NCBI GenBank assembly: GCA_003215545.1
Contig: QCKF01000008.1
Coordinates: 1 to 52,422 of the forward strand
Length of the DNA stretch: 52,422 nucleotides
Source of the DNA: Prochlorococcus sp. AG-409-L14
GTDB lineage: Bacteria > Cyanobacteriota > Cyanobacteriia > PCC-6307 > Cyanobiaceae
Reading direction: 5' to 3'
Shown one piece after another: positions 7,411 through 16,788 of the stretch. The first letter of the stretch is position 1. Each line of letters opens with the position of its first letter. Both the position numbers and the translations under genes were made by a program. Under the pieces are notes generated by a model. It was not told the origin of the DNA. It searched no databases and saw only the letters and a program-made list of their open reading frames with translations.

Positions 7411-8973
7411 ATGGAACAAGAAAATAAAAACAAACTAGTAACTAGTCGTTGGGATGCAGTCGTTATTGGTTCTGGAATTGGAGGTCTTGTTACAGCTAGT
7501 CAACTTGCTTCCAAAGGAGCAAAAGTACTTGTATTAGAGCGGTATACGATCCCTGGAGGAAGTGGAGGGTCTTTTAAAAGAGAAGGCTATACATTCGATG
7601 TTGGCGCTTCAATGATTTTTGGATTTGGGGAAAAAGGCTATACAAACTTATTAACACGTGCCTTAAATGATGTTGGGCAACATTGCGAAACAGTCCCAGA
7701 TCCTGTTCAGCTTGCGTACCACTTACCTAAAGGATTGGAAGTATCAGTTGATAGAAACTACAGCAAATTTATCTCAGAACTATCAGAGAAATTCCCTAAA
7801 GAAGCCAAGGGAATAAAAAAGTTTTACGACATTTGCTGGAGTGTTTTCAACTGCCTTGACTCAATGCCACTCCTTTCAATAGAAGACCCTACGTATTTAG
7901 CTAAAGTTTTCTTTAAAGCACCATTTGCCTGTTTAGGATTAGCAAGATGGCTTCCAATAAACGTAGGCAATGTAGCCAGGCGATATATAAAAGATCCTGA
8001 ATTATTAAAGTTTATAGACATAGAATGCTTCTGTTGGTCTGTAATGCCTGCAATAAAAACACCAATGATTAATGCAGGCATGGTTTTCTCTGACCGACAT
8101 GCAGGAGGTATTAACTACCCCAAAGGAGGAGTGGGAGTAATTGCCCAAAAATTAGTCAAAGGCTTTGAAGAAAATGGTGGAGTAATAAAATATAAATCTA
8201 GAGTTAAAAAAATAATTTTGGAGAAAGGTCAAGCAGTTGGCGTCCAGTTATCTAGCAATGAAATAATCAAAGCAAAAACCGTAGTTTCAAATGCAACTCG
8301 CTGGGATACATTTGGTGGAGAAGGTGTAAAACAGTCTCTTATTGATAGAAACCAGGCACCCCCATCTGAAACAAAATGGTTAAAGCGCTATAAACCATCA
8401 CCATCATTTCTATCTTTACATCTTGGAGTCAATAGTAATATTATTCCCAAAGGAAGTCATTGTCACCATTTAATCCTTGATGAATGGGAAGAAATGGAAA
8501 AAGAGCAAGGTGTGATTTTTGTCTCTATTCCTACACTTTTAGATCCTTCTTTGGCTCCTAATGGAAAACATATTGTTCATGCCTTTACCCCTTCCTCAAT
8601 GGATGAATGGGAAGGCCTAAGTCCTGCATTATACAAAGAGAAAAAGCAGAATGATGCCAACCTTGTTATAAATAAGCTTGAAAATATTTTTCCTGGATTA
8701 CAAGATTCTATTTCCCACAGGGAAATAGGGACACCAAGAAGTCATAGACGATTCCTAGGTAGATTTAAAGGAAGTTATGGACCAATCCCATCTAAATTAC
8801 TGCCAGGGCTTTTAACAATGCCATTCAATACAACTTCTATTAAAGATCTATTCTGTGTGGGAGACTCCTGCTTCCCTGGCCAAGGGCTGAATGCTGTTGC
8901 ATTTAGTGGATATGCTTGTGCACACAAAATAGGATCAAAACTAGGTCTTAATTCTTGGTCCTTACCAGAATAA
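7411..8973 (+). CDS. crtH: Carotenoid (prolycopene) cis-trans isomerase CrtH
   Basis: A 520-aa FAD-dependent enzyme of the CRTISO/CrtI-like family that converts tetra-cis-lycopene to all-trans-lycopene in carotenoid synthesis. The Rossmann motif is GSGIGG (20-25), then VLERYTIPGGSGGSF and GYTFDVGASMIFG, which is characteristic of CrtH rather than phytoene desaturase. The C-terminal FCVGDSCFPGQGLNAVAFSG is the conserved carotenoid oxidoreductase FAD-contact block. It starts at ATG 38 bp after trmFO on the same strand. Expected at the thylakoid membrane. Length is normal for the family. Confidence 0.9.
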   Translation: MEQENKNKLVTSRWDAVVIGSGIGGLVTASQLASKGAKVLVLERYTIPGGSGGSFKREGYTFDVGASMIFGFGEKGYTNLLTRALNDVGQHCETVPDPVQLAYHLPKGLEVSVDRNYSKFISELSEKFPKEAKGIKKFYDICWSVFNCLDSMPLLSIEDPTYLAKVFFKAPFACLGLARWLPINVGNVARRYIKDPELLKFIDIECFCWSVMPAIKTPMINAGMVFSDRHAGGINYPKGGVGVIAQKLVKGFEENGGVIKYKSRVKKIILEKGQAVGVQLSSNEIIKAKTVVSNATRWDTFGGEGVKQSLIDRNQAPPSETKWLKRYKPSPSFLSLHLGVNSNIIPKGSHCHHLILDEWEEMEKEQGVIFVSIPTLLDPSLAPNGKHIVHAFTPSSMDEWEGLSPALYKEKKQNDANLVINKLENIFPGLQDSISHREIGTPRSHRRFLGRFKGSYGPIPSKLLPGLLTMPFNTTSIKDLFCVGDSCFPGQGLNAVAFSGYACAHKIGSKLGLNSWSLPE

Positions 8974-9022
8974 AATACCTAAAAGTGATTATTAATAAAT
9001 TACATATTCTTATGATTTATTT

Positions 9023-9793
9023 TTAACCCGGCAAAGTATCCAAACTGAATCTATACCCTTGCTGACGAACGGTAGTAATACCTCCGCCTTCTCCAAGGCC
9101 TGCTTGCTCTAACTTACGCCTAAGTGTAAGAACCTGCGTATCTACAGATCTAGGGCCGCCACTAAATGGAGGCCAGGCCATTCTTAAAAGTTCCTGGCGG
9201 CTCCTAACCATCCCAGGAGGCATAAGCAGAGCACAAAGTAAAGCAAATTCCCTAGGACTCAATTCAACAGGCTTTTCACTTAAGGTTACCTGTCGAAGTA
9301 GCAAATGAACCTCAAGAGGACCAACAGCTACTCGTTCCTGAAGGCCAATACGTCCTCTTTTCAGGAGGGTCCTACATCTCGCTGCCAGCTCTTCAAGACC
9401 AAATGGTTTTCGTAAAACATCATCAGCACCTTCATCAAAAAGGGCAACTAATGACTCAACTGCTGAACGAGCAGTAAGAACAATGACTGGACAGCCAAGT
9501 TGTTGTGCAAGTCGAAGTGCAGAGCACTTATCAAGTAACTCGGCACTAACAAGAAGATCTGGTGTTTGATCCCTGCACAGATCTATTGCCTCAGTTGGAG
9601 AACCAACTGCTGCTGTCAAATGGCCATCTTGCCTTAAGCGCTGGACTAAAACTGTCCGAAGAGTCGGATGAGGTTCAACAACCAAAACCTTAGACGGGCT
9701 TTGCCTGGTCGACTGCATTGACAAAGACTCAGACTCAGGGGGATAACCTTGAGAAGGTCCACTTGACAGTATGTTTGATGGGATTGATGTCAC
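9023..9793 (-). CDS. OmpR/PhoB-type regulator with a degenerate receiver domain
   Basis: A 256-aa protein: a variable 33-residue N-terminal tail, a receiver domain (about 34-147), and a winged-helix DNA-binding domain (about 155-253) with the OmpR pattern LSPREFALLCALL and SVDTQVLTLRRKLE. In the receiver, the position of the phosphoacceptor Asp (expected at 84 in PDLLVSA) is Ala, and the acidic pair is E40-P41. The Thr (T107) and Lys (K129 in LRKPF) are kept. It therefore probably works without Asp phosphorylation, like other atypical cyanobacterial regulators such as NblR. I cannot name the orthologue. It converges with crtH and diverges from the 90-aa gene at 9873. Confidence 0.85.
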   Translation of the reverse strand: MTSIPSNILSSGPSQGYPPESESLSMQSTRQSPSKVLVVEPHPTLRTVLVQRLRQDGHLTAAVGSPTEAIDLCRDQTPDLLVSAELLDKCSALRLAQQLGCPVIVLTARSAVESLVALFDEGADDVLRKPFGLEELAARCRTLLKRGRIGLQERVAVGPLEVHLLLRQVTLSEKPVELSPREFALLCALLMPPGMVRSRQELLRMAWPPFSGGPRSVDTQVLTLRRKLEQAGLGEGGGITTVRQQGYRFSLDTLPG

Positions 9794-9872
9794 ATGCTCT
9801 AACAGAACTCTATTAAGCTAAAGCAATTCAGTGTCATATTGACTTATTAGAGGATGACGTCCTGACAGAACC

Positions 9873-10145
9873 ATGACCTCACTTGACAACCCTCTAGCAA
9901 TTCGTCACTTTCAATCACTTTGTGATGCTTGCCAAGAATTAACCAGTCGTGAACACACTCCTTCAGATTTAAGACTATACGCAGACGGGTATTTACATGC
10001 TCTAAGAAGGTCTGATCTTCTTGATAGACAAGAACAGGAAAAACTTGAAAAACTTATAGAAAGATGGATACTTGATCCCTCTAGCTTCATAGGTCCTGAT
10101 GGGGATATAAATTCGCTATTTTTCCAAAAAGAAGTTGAATGGTAA
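9873..10145 (+). CDS. Conserved cyanobacterial hypothetical protein, 90 aa
   Basis: A soluble acidic protein that appears all-helical (LAIRHFQSLCDACQEL, DLRLYADGYLHALRRSD, EQEKLEKLIERWI). No enzymatic motif, signal or membrane segment is seen. Its composition and compact length suggest a real, conserved gene; I believe similar short proteins are found across cyanobacteria (possibly the DUF6761 family), but this is from memory only. It lies divergent from the atypical regulator and convergent with grxD. Confidence 0.65.
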   Translation: MTSLDNPLAIRHFQSLCDACQELTSREHTPSDLRLYADGYLHALRRSDLLDRQEQEKLEKLIERWILDPSSFIGPDGDINSLFFQKEVEW

Positions 10146-10164
10146 ATTTTAAATCATCCCAAAA

Positions 10165-10488
10165 TCAAGATGCAAGAGCTATTTCCAACTTTTCCTTTAA
10201 CTCTCCCGAGTTATACATTTCAATTAAAATATCTGAGCCGCCTATAAATTCTCCCTTTACATAAACTTGTGGAATAGTTGGCCAATTAGAAAATTCTTTA
10301 ATTCCTTCACGAATTTCCATATCTGAAAGAACATCAAAGGTTTCGAAACTCATTCCAAGGGAATTAAGGATCTGCACAACATTGTTAGAGAATCCACACT
10401 GTGGCATAAGTTTTGTCCCTTTCATGAAAACCATTATTTGATTTGTCTCAATAAGGCTTTCAATACGAGAGCGAGCATTCGAGTCCAT
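10165..10488 (-). CDS. grxD: Monothiol glutaredoxin, CGFS type
   Basis: A 107-aa Grx4-type glutaredoxin. The active site is CGFS at 31-34, preceded by FMKGTKLMPQ; the glutathione-binding segments IPQVYVKGEFIGGSD and the C-terminal helix are present. CGFS glutaredoxins bind and transfer a [2Fe-2S] cluster with glutathione and partner with BolA proteins rather than reducing disulfides. It is the last gene of a minus-strand string, 27 bp after bolA, which supports the BolA-Grx partnership. Confidence 0.93.
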   Translation of the reverse strand: MDSNARSRIESLIETNQIMVFMKGTKLMPQCGFSNNVVQILNSLGMSFETFDVLSDMEIREGIKEFSNWPTIPQVYVKGEFIGGSDILIEMYNSGELKEKLEIALAS

Positions 10489-10515
10489 AGCAAAAAAAGA
10501 AAAAAAATTCTTGAG

Positions 10516-10749
10516 TTAGTCAGGTGTTGAGGTGTTTAAAGCAAGAGCATGAATAGCTTCACTTGCAAGTTCATCTTTCAATGCCCCATAAACTAACTGG
10601 TGCTGACGTATACGCGAAAGTCCTGCAAATCCATTGGAAACAACATTAACCTGCAAATGATCGCCTGAACCACTCAAATCCTCAACCAAGACCTTTGCAT
10701 CAGGCAAAACACGTTTAATAGCAGCCCCTACTTGATCAGAATGAACCAT
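10516..10749 (-). CDS. BolA family protein
   Basis: A short 77-aa BolA-like protein. The conserved core is visible: [20 protein letters not shown], then [21 protein letters not shown], with the conserved His in RQHQLVY. The GDHLQV segment corresponds to the loop where other BolA proteins carry a second cluster ligand. BolA proteins form [2Fe-2S]-bridged complexes with CGFS glutaredoxins; grxD follows directly. The likely role is iron/redox sensing or Fe-S trafficking. Confidence 0.88.
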   Translation of the reverse strand: MVHSDQVGAAIKRVLPDAKVLVEDLSGSGDHLQVNVVSNGFAGLSRIRQHQLVYGALKDELASEAIHALALNTSTPD

Positions 10750-10811
10750 TGAAGAATCTTCTTTTCGTAAAATTTTACAGATAAAACTAAAAGTGAAAAG
10801 TGACTAAGAGA

Positions 10812-11336
10812 CTATCTTGACGCCCCTCCTCTGTACTCAGTATCTGCAAAGCCAAGCTCAAGAAGGGTTTGGTAAGCATCTTGACCTTGTTTCTTAGCAG
10901 GCATAAGCCTCACTACTTCTATCAAAAGTGGAACAGCAACCTCTGGCTCATTCTGCCTTCGAAACAAAGTCGCCAAACGGAGATTAGCTTTTGCAAGCGA
11001 TTGCAAAGAAGCTCTACCTTTTTCATCCATTTCTCGAGGGATTCGAGCATCAAGCCCTCTAAAAGAACCACTTATATCCCTATAAAAGGACAAAAGACGC
11101 TTAGACAGATCCCTTGCCTGGTCGTAATACTTTCTGGCCTCAACCAAATCCCCTCTAGAAATTGAGCGATCACCTTTAGAGATAAGACTCTCTACTGCTG
11201 ATACATTTAAACCTTTTCCCTCAGCAGCCAAGACTTTGTAACTTGAGGAATTTGAAGTTTCTGCAAAACCTGAGAGAGGAGAAAAGCTCGCTCCTGCTAT
11301 AAAACCGATTGCAGTTAACTGAACAAGACGACGCAT
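10812..11336 (-). CDS. Exported helical (TPR-like) protein, 174 aa
   Basis: It starts MRRLVQLTAIGFIAGASFSP, a typical Sec signal with possible cleavage after GFAE. The mature part has paired helices resembling tetratricopeptide repeats (SRGDLVEARKYYDQARDLSKR; ANLRLATLFRRQNEPEVAVP; ending DAYQTLLELGF). It sits between plsC and bolA, 27 bp after plsC and about 60 bp before bolA, so it is likely co-transcribed. I do not recognise a named family; periplasmic or lumenal protein binding is the most that can be inferred. Confidence 0.7.
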   Translation of the reverse strand: MRRLVQLTAIGFIAGASFSPLSGFAETSNSSSYKVLAAEGKGLNVSAVESLISKGDRSISRGDLVEARKYYDQARDLSKRLLSFYRDISGSFRGLDARIPREMDEKGRASLQSLAKANLRLATLFRRQNEPEVAVPLLIEVVRLMPAKKQGQDAYQTLLELGFADTEYRGGASR

Positions 11337-11363
11337 TTAATGATGCCTAACGAGAAACGAACT

Positions 11364-12065
11364 TTAGTGCCCTTGATCTCCCCTTCCAACAGCCTTAAGG
11401 GCAGCTTGTTCAGCTGCATGCATACTTAAACCTAGTTCAACATTAAAGCGACTAGAGGCGTCCTTGCCCGGGCCAAGTAGATACATTGGTTTAGCAAAAC
11501 AAATAGATGCTTTACCAAAAAGTTTAGGGATTGACTCGCTATAACCAATACCAACTGGGACTACTTGAACTTTTACACCCCTTCTATTTGCTAATTGAGT
11601 TAAACGTGCAAGTCCTTGCTTAAGGCGTATAGGTTTTTCATTCCTATTGATACGACCCTCTGGGAAAACAACAAGTTGTTGAGAATAAAGCATCAGATCA
11701 ATTGCAAAACGCAATGTTGTCAAAGAAGGCCTGCCCTGATCTACAGGGAAACAACCCAAACGTTCTAAGAACCAACCCTGTAAACCCTTCATCTCAGTAC
11801 GAGTAACCATAAAGCGACAATCACGGCCAGTAATTCTTCGACCTGCAGCCATCGTTAACATCAAACCATCCCAACGAGATCGATGGGTTGGGGCCAAGAG
11901 AACCGCACCTTCTTTAGGCAAATTCTCAATACCCAATACAATCCTTTCTCGAAAATAATTCCTCAAAACAATATCTTGAGTAGACACCATCGCTAGAGGG
12001 CTCCAAAAAGGATCCACTCCAAGACATAAGCTGTTTTCGCGAGTGGCTAATGTCGAGGGCACCAC
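11364..12065 (-). CDS. plsC: 1-acyl-sn-glycerol-3-phosphate acyltransferase (PlsC family)
   Basis: A 233-aa acyltransferase. The catalytic HX4D motif is HRSRWD at 61-66, followed by the second block near 85-95 (FMVTRTEMKG) and the FPEG glycerol-phosphate binding motif at 134-137 (VVFPEGRINR), then VPVGIGYSE. These are the four PlsC blocks in order. It esterifies lysophosphatidate to phosphatidate at the membrane face, the substrate later used by CdsA. It heads the minus-strand string with the TPR-like gene, bolA and grxD and diverges from pdxJ. Confidence 0.88.
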   Translation of the reverse strand: MVPSTLATRENSLCLGVDPFWSPLAMVSTQDIVLRNYFRERIVLGIENLPKEGAVLLAPTHRSRWDGLMLTMAAGRRITGRDCRFMVTRTEMKGLQGWFLERLGCFPVDQGRPSLTTLRFAIDLMLYSQQLVVFPEGRINRNEKPIRLKQGLARLTQLANRRGVKVQVVPVGIGYSESIPKLFGKASICFAKPMYLLGPGKDASSRFNVELGLSMHAAEQAALKAVGRGDQGH

Positions 12066-12212
12066 AAGTTAGAAGACCAATCACTTGAACTTACCGACCA
12101 AAGGAAGTAAGTAACTACATGTATTGGGCAGTTAACTTTGCGTCTAAAGATCTTTCTTTAAAAGAAAGACCACTCAACCAATCAATCAAGGCCATTCCCA
12201 AAAAGATCACTC

Positions 12213-12953
12213 ATGGCAACTCTAGGAGTCAATATTGACCACATCGCAAATGTACGAGAAGCACGCCAAACAATAGAACCAGACCCAGTTCCCATGGCAT
12301 TTTTAGCAGAGCTTGGCGGTGCTGATGGTATTACTGTCCATCTGAGAGAAGACCGGCGACATATACAAAATAGGGACCTGAGATTGCTTAAAGAAACTGT
12401 AAAAAGCCGCCTTAACCTCGAAATGGCGGCAACAAAAGAAATGAAAGACATAGCCCTTAAAACTCTTCCCGAGATGGTCACACTCGTACCAGAGAAACGG
12501 GAAGAAGTAACAACAGAAGGAGGTTTAGATGTTTTTTCAAAAAAGAATGTCCTAAAACCTCTAGTCAAAGAACTCCAAAAAGTAGAAATTAAAGTAAGTC
12601 TATTTATAGATCCAGATCATCAGCAGATACACACAGCTCACGAAATAGGCGCTTCTTTTATTGAACTTCATACTGGAGCTTACGCTGAAGCAAAATGGGA
12701 AGAACAACCTTTTGAATTAGCAAAACTAAAGGAATCTACCGCCATGGCAAGGAGTCTAGGCCTTAGAGTAAATGCTGGGCACGGGTTGACTTATCAAAAT
12801 GTTGAAGCAATAGCAGCAATTGAAGGCATAGAAGAACTAAACATTGGTCATACAATTATTTCTAGAGCAATTGCTGTTGGACTAAAAGAAGCCGTTAGTG
12901 AAATGCAATCTTTAATTAAAAATCCACGAGTGGAAAGATTGTTTGGAGAATAA
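12213..12953 (+). CDS. pdxJ: Pyridoxine 5'-phosphate synthase
   Basis: A 246-aa TIM barrel that condenses 1-deoxyxylulose 5-phosphate with 3-amino-2-oxopropyl phosphate to give PNP, the last step of the DXP-dependent vitamin B6 route. Seen motifs: [14 protein letters not shown] at the N-terminus, [17 protein letters not shown] and NAGHGLTY, all PdxJ active-site loops with their conserved Asp, His and Glu residues. Start ATG at 12213; length normal. Divergent from plsC across a 150-bp spacer that should carry both promoters. Confidence 0.95.
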   Translation: MATLGVNIDHIANVREARQTIEPDPVPMAFLAELGGADGITVHLREDRRHIQNRDLRLLKETVKSRLNLEMAATKEMKDIALKTLPEMVTLVPEKREEVTTEGGLDVFSKKNVLKPLVKELQKVEIKVSLFIDPDHQQIHTAHEIGASFIELHTGAYAEAKWEEQPFELAKLKESTAMARSLGLRVNAGHGLTYQNVEAIAAIEGIEELNIGHTIISRAIAVGLKEAVSEMQSLIKNPRVERLFGE

Positions 12954-12988
12954 GCGAAAAACTCGCTAGTTTAACTATTAACTAATAT

Positions 12989-13327
12989 TTAATTACGACG
13001 AATTCCTACCATGTTAAATAGTTTCAATGTCCACGAATCCCATCTAGTCTTAGATGATGAGTCTTGTTGATGACGAAGTTGACCTACACCTAAAGTAACT
13101 AACGCTTGTTTATTCTTCCACCATATCCAATCACGAATTGGCGGTGTCTTAATTAAATCTTCTCTTGTCAGACCAAGTTTCAGCTTGTAGGACATGTCCA
13201 AAAGGATCTCAATCATTCCTTCACTATCTTCAGATTTAGACAATGCTTCGTTTATCTTCTCTTGACCATCTAATGAGTCAACAAGAAACTTTATTCTTTC
13301 AGTTACAGATAAATTTCTTGAGTCCAT
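12989..13327 (-). CDS. Small protein with Nif11-like N-terminal domain
   Basis: A 112-aa soluble protein. Residues about 8-60 resemble the Nif11 domain: a helix with a Leu/Ile-Lys heptad pattern, ALSKSEDSEGMIEIL, a Gly turn and LTREDL. Nif11 domains serve as leader regions of lanthipeptide-type precursors in picocyanobacteria, but also occur in stand-alone proteins. Here the domain is followed by a Trp-rich segment (IRDWIWWKNKQAL) and a polar, basic C-terminus with no Cys and no GG cleavage site, so it is not an obvious peptide precursor. Assignment is tentative. It is convergent with pdxJ. Confidence 0.5.
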   Translation of the reverse strand: MDSRNLSVTERIKFLVDSLDGQEKINEALSKSEDSEGMIEILLDMSYKLKLGLTREDLIKTPPIRDWIWWKNKQALVTLGVGQLRHQQDSSSKTRWDSWTLKLFNMVGIRRN

Positions 13328-13476
13328 GCAAAATTCAGTGAAGCTTTACCAGGCTACTTATTAAATAGGCACATGGACCAATTTAAAATGAATCTTGAAA
13401 GGTTGGCTGCAATATGCATAATTCCAAGAATGGCAACAAAGCTCATGCTTCTCAAAATCCAACCCTCTACTGAACC

Positions 13477-16400
13477 TTGCTAACTGTCTACAGAAGTAAT
13501 CGGGCTGAGTGGTTGGTAAGAGTTTTGTCCCAGCGACTCCAACTAAACCCACCTGATCCATTTGAGCAGGTGAATGTATTAGTCAATACTTGGCCCATGA
13601 GTAGATGGTTAAGCGAGGAGCTCGCTGTTATAAACGACATCAATGCATTAGTTAGGTTCCCCTTCCCAAGCTCATATTTAAAACATCTTATAAATCTTGC
13701 TCTTGGATTAGATGAGAATTCTCCAAACTCATGGCAGACGAATCAACTGGTTTGGCCTTTAATCGAAGTTCTCCCAGAACTTCTCAAAACAAAAGAAGCA
13801 ACTCCTTTACTGAGATGGCTTGAAAAATATCCCACAAAATCAGGACACTTAAATATAGAAACTTGGAAACTTGCTTTCAGTATTGCCGAAGCATTAGATA
13901 GCTATGCCTTATATCGCCCTAATGAGATTGAAAGATGGCAAAGTTTTGAGAACAACGACCTTCACAAAATCAATGAACTACCTGAGCATCTCAGGTGGCA
14001 GCCAATCATTATGCGTATGCTTAGTGATCGTATACAGTCCGAACCATTTGGATTACAAGTTAAAAAAGTAATAAAAAAACTAAAAGCAGGAGAATCACCT
14101 ATAAAACAGCTCCCTAAAGAATTACATGTCTTTGGGATAAGTAGCCTTGCCCCAATTCAAGTAGAACTAATACAAGCACTTTCAAGTCTAATAAATATAA
14201 ATATTTATCTTCTGACACCCTGTCCAGACCTTTGGCAACGTTGCAAAGCAAGAAGGACGTCCCTTGGCGACGCATGGACCCAACCATTAGAAGGGGAGTG
14301 GTTTCTTAAATCGCCAAGACTAGAAGCAACCTTTGGTCGAATGGGTGCTGATTTTCAACAAATACTTGAAGGTACAGGCGAAAGCCAGCTTGGAGTAGTT
14401 AAAGAAGGAGATCTTTTCGCAGCACCAGCAAATATTTCATTAAGCAAGAACCAAGAACCAACACTACTAGAACAAATCCAGCAAAACCTAGTTAAATCAG
14501 ACTCTAAAACAAAATTTAAAAGGAAAAAAGACGATACTTCCTTGCTCTTTCTAGCCTGCCCTGGCCCATGGCGTGAGGTTCAATTAGTACGTGATCAGAT
14601 CTTGCAATGGCTTGCCGAGGACCCAAGCCTACAACCGAGAGACATTTTAATAATGACACCTCAAATCAAGAGGCTTGCACCTCTAATTAACTCGGTTTTT
14701 AGCGATATAAGTACTACTGAAGTCAATATGCCATGGAGAATTACCGACCGAAGTGAAAAAGAAAAACCAGGTGTAACCCAATTCATAATAAAGATACTCG
14801 ATATTGCAGCAAGTCGGCTAACAGCATCATCTCTAAAAGAGCTTATTGACAACCCTGTAATTCAAAAACAACATGGAATTAGCCAGCAGGAAGCAATTGA
14901 TATAACAAACCTGCTACAAAAAATAGGTTTTCGTTGGGGCCTTGATGAAACTGAACGGCATGGACACGAAACCCATAGCCTTAATTGGTGCCTTGACAGA
15001 TTACTTCTGGGAACAATTCTCCCTAGCCAACCAGGCTTCGCGCACAATGGTGTAGCACCATTCAGTCATAACATAGAACTAATACAGCTAAAGAAATGGT
15101 GGCATTTGCTATCAGGACTAAGCGGACGTCTTGAAAAATTACGTATTGCATACACATGTAATAACTGGGTTGTAATTTTAAAAGACACAATTGAAGAGTT
15201 ATTTGACGGTTATGTCGAATGTGAATGGGAGTGCCAATCCTTCCTCACAACTCTTGAAGAATGGAAAGAATATTCAAAGAATTGTACTTTAAAAATTGAA
15301 GCAGCCGTAGTCTCTGATCTTTTGTCCAATGCTCTATCGAAAGAAAGTGGACGTTTTGGACATCGAAGTGGAAAGTTAACAATTAGTGCCCTAGAACCAA
15401 TGAGAGCAATTCCTCATAGAATAATTGTTCTAATGGGATTGGATTCAGGTTTTTTCCCAAGGCATTATGAAAGGCCTAGTTTTCATCTATTAGAACAGAA
15501 AAATATGTTAGGTGACCCAAAACATAGTGATCGTGATAGATACTCAATCTTGGAAGCAATAATGTCTGCAAGAAAAAAATTAATGATTACCTGGAATAAT
15601 AGAAATGAAACAACTGGAGAAATCAAGCAAGTCTCAACCCCAATTCAACAATTAATAGGAATAATTAAGGATTCTTTAGGAGAAGAAGAGTTCATTGGAG
15701 TAATTAGAGAAGCCCCACCCAATCCACTTGATAGAAGGAACTTTCTTAAAGTTAATGGTCTTCCTCCATTAAGTTGCGACTCTCGTAACTTACAAGCAAG
15801 ATTGCTATTAGATAAAGAAATTAAGCCAGAACCTCTTGGGCTCGCACTACCTATTAAATGGACATCTCCAGAAACCAATGACTTCACAAAAGTTTCATAT
15901 GAAGTTCTTAACAACTGGATAAAGTCACCCCAATTAACTTGGTTAAAACAACTTGAGATTAATCCAAGAGAATTGTATGAGGAAATTGAGGATTTTGAAG
16001 CATTAAAGTTGAATGAGCTAGAACGATATGAATTGTTAAGGAAACAACTGAGACATGAACTAAATAAAGATTCAATAGAAGAAGAGATTTTTACCAGAAT
16101 ATTAACAAGTGATGACTGGGCATCCAACTATTCAGGCACTGGTATTATCCCACCAAAATCAGCTGGTATCCTAGAAACTGAATTACTGAATAATCGTTGG
16201 TCAAGTTTAATTGCAAAAGTTAGGGATCTTGGGCCCTGCAAGATCAAGCAAATAAAGCTAGAGCAAAATATGAAAGAAGTACTATTTTGTAATGATATAG
16301 CCTTGCAGATACAACCAGGAAAACTTAAATCAGGTAACGTATTAGAAGGATGGTTAAGACATTTATATATCTGCACTAGTGAAATCCCTATAAAGCAAAG

Positions 16401-16788
16401 TGTCATAATTTCGCGTTGTGGGGCCAAAGCAAAAAAAGACCAATTTGAAATAGCTGTTCGATGGAAAGCATTAAAATCCAAAGATGCATTATCAATTTTA
16501 AAGCATTTAAAAACTATTACTAATCAAGGACTTACAACCTGCTGGCCAATACCCCCAGAAAGTGGATGGGCACTAGTAAAGAGGAGGCTCAAAGATAAAA
16601 AGAAAGGAGAAATAGCATTTAAACAGATTTGGGATGGTGGCTTTGGAATAAAAGGAGAGAAACTAAAGCCAGAAATGCAAGTAAGTTTTGGTTATAACTG
16701 CAAGGCCGCAAAGATACTTAAAAGTGAAGGTTTTGAAGAAGCACTTGAAAGTCTTTACTTGCCTTTGACCAACTCATTGTTGATGTAG
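13477..16788 (+). CDS. recC: Exodeoxyribonuclease V subunit RecC
   Basis: An 1103-aa RecC, the Chi-recognition and scaffold subunit of the RecBCD helicase-nuclease. It begins LTVYRSNRAEWLVRVLSQ, the usual RecC N-terminus, and has VNTWPMSRWLSEELA, HVFGISSLAPIQVE, and the SALEPMRAIPHRIIVLMGLD block with FFPRHYERPSFHLL. RecC keeps a helicase-like fold without Walker motifs and has an inactive nuclease-like C-terminal domain; none is seen here either. Length fits the family. The start is TTG at 13477. It is followed by 470 bp of spacer and a small gene before recB, so it is not directly fused to the recB/recD unit. Confidence 0.93.
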   Translation: MLTVYRSNRAEWLVRVLSQRLQLNPPDPFEQVNVLVNTWPMSRWLSEELAVINDINALVRFPFPSSYLKHLINLALGLDENSPNSWQTNQLVWPLIEVLPELLKTKEATPLLRWLEKYPTKSGHLNIETWKLAFSIAEALDSYALYRPNEIERWQSFENNDLHKINELPEHLRWQPIIMRMLSDRIQSEPFGLQVKKVIKKLKAGESPIKQLPKELHVFGISSLAPIQVELIQALSSLININIYLLTPCPDLWQRCKARRTSLGDAWTQPLEGEWFLKSPRLEATFGRMGADFQQILEGTGESQLGVVKEGDLFAAPANISLSKNQEPTLLEQIQQNLVKSDSKTKFKRKKDDTSLLFLACPGPWREVQLVRDQILQWLAEDPSLQPRDILIMTPQIKRLAPLINSVFSDISTTEVNMPWRITDRSEKEKPGVTQFIIKILDIAASRLTASSLKELIDNPVIQKQHGISQQEAIDITNLLQKIGFRWGLDETERHGHETHSLNWCLDRLLLGTILPSQPGFAHNGVAPFSHNIELIQLKKWWHLLSGLSGRLEKLRIAYTCNNWVVILKDTIEELFDGYVECEWECQSFLTTLEEWKEYSKNCTLKIEAAVVSDLLSNALSKESGRFGHRSGKLTISALEPMRAIPHRIIVLMGLDSGFFPRHYERPSFHLLEQKNMLGDPKHSDRDRYSILEAIMSARKKLMITWNNRNETTGEIKQVSTPIQQLIGIIKDSLGEEEFIGVIREAPPNPLDRRNFLKVNGLPPLSCDSRNLQARLLLDKEIKPEPLGLALPIKWTSPETNDFTKVSYEVLNNWIKSPQLTWLKQLEINPRELYEEIEDFEALKLNELERYELLRKQLRHELNKDSIEEEIFTRILTSDDWASNYSGTGIIPPKSAGILETELLNNRWSSLIAKVRDLGPCKIKQIKLEQNMKEVLFCNDIALQIQPGKLKSGNVLEGWLRHLYICTSEIPIKQSVIISRCGAKAKKDQFEIAVRWKALKSKDALSILKHLKTITNQGLTTCWPIPPESGWALVKRRLKDKKKGEIAFKQIWDGGFGIKGEKLKPEMQVSFGYNCKAAKILKSEGFEEALESLYLPLTNSLLM

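Noticed and set aside
13361-13561. 66-codon minus-strand frame before recC
   Set aside because: Covers the recC start on the other strand; no start context and no recognisable domain.
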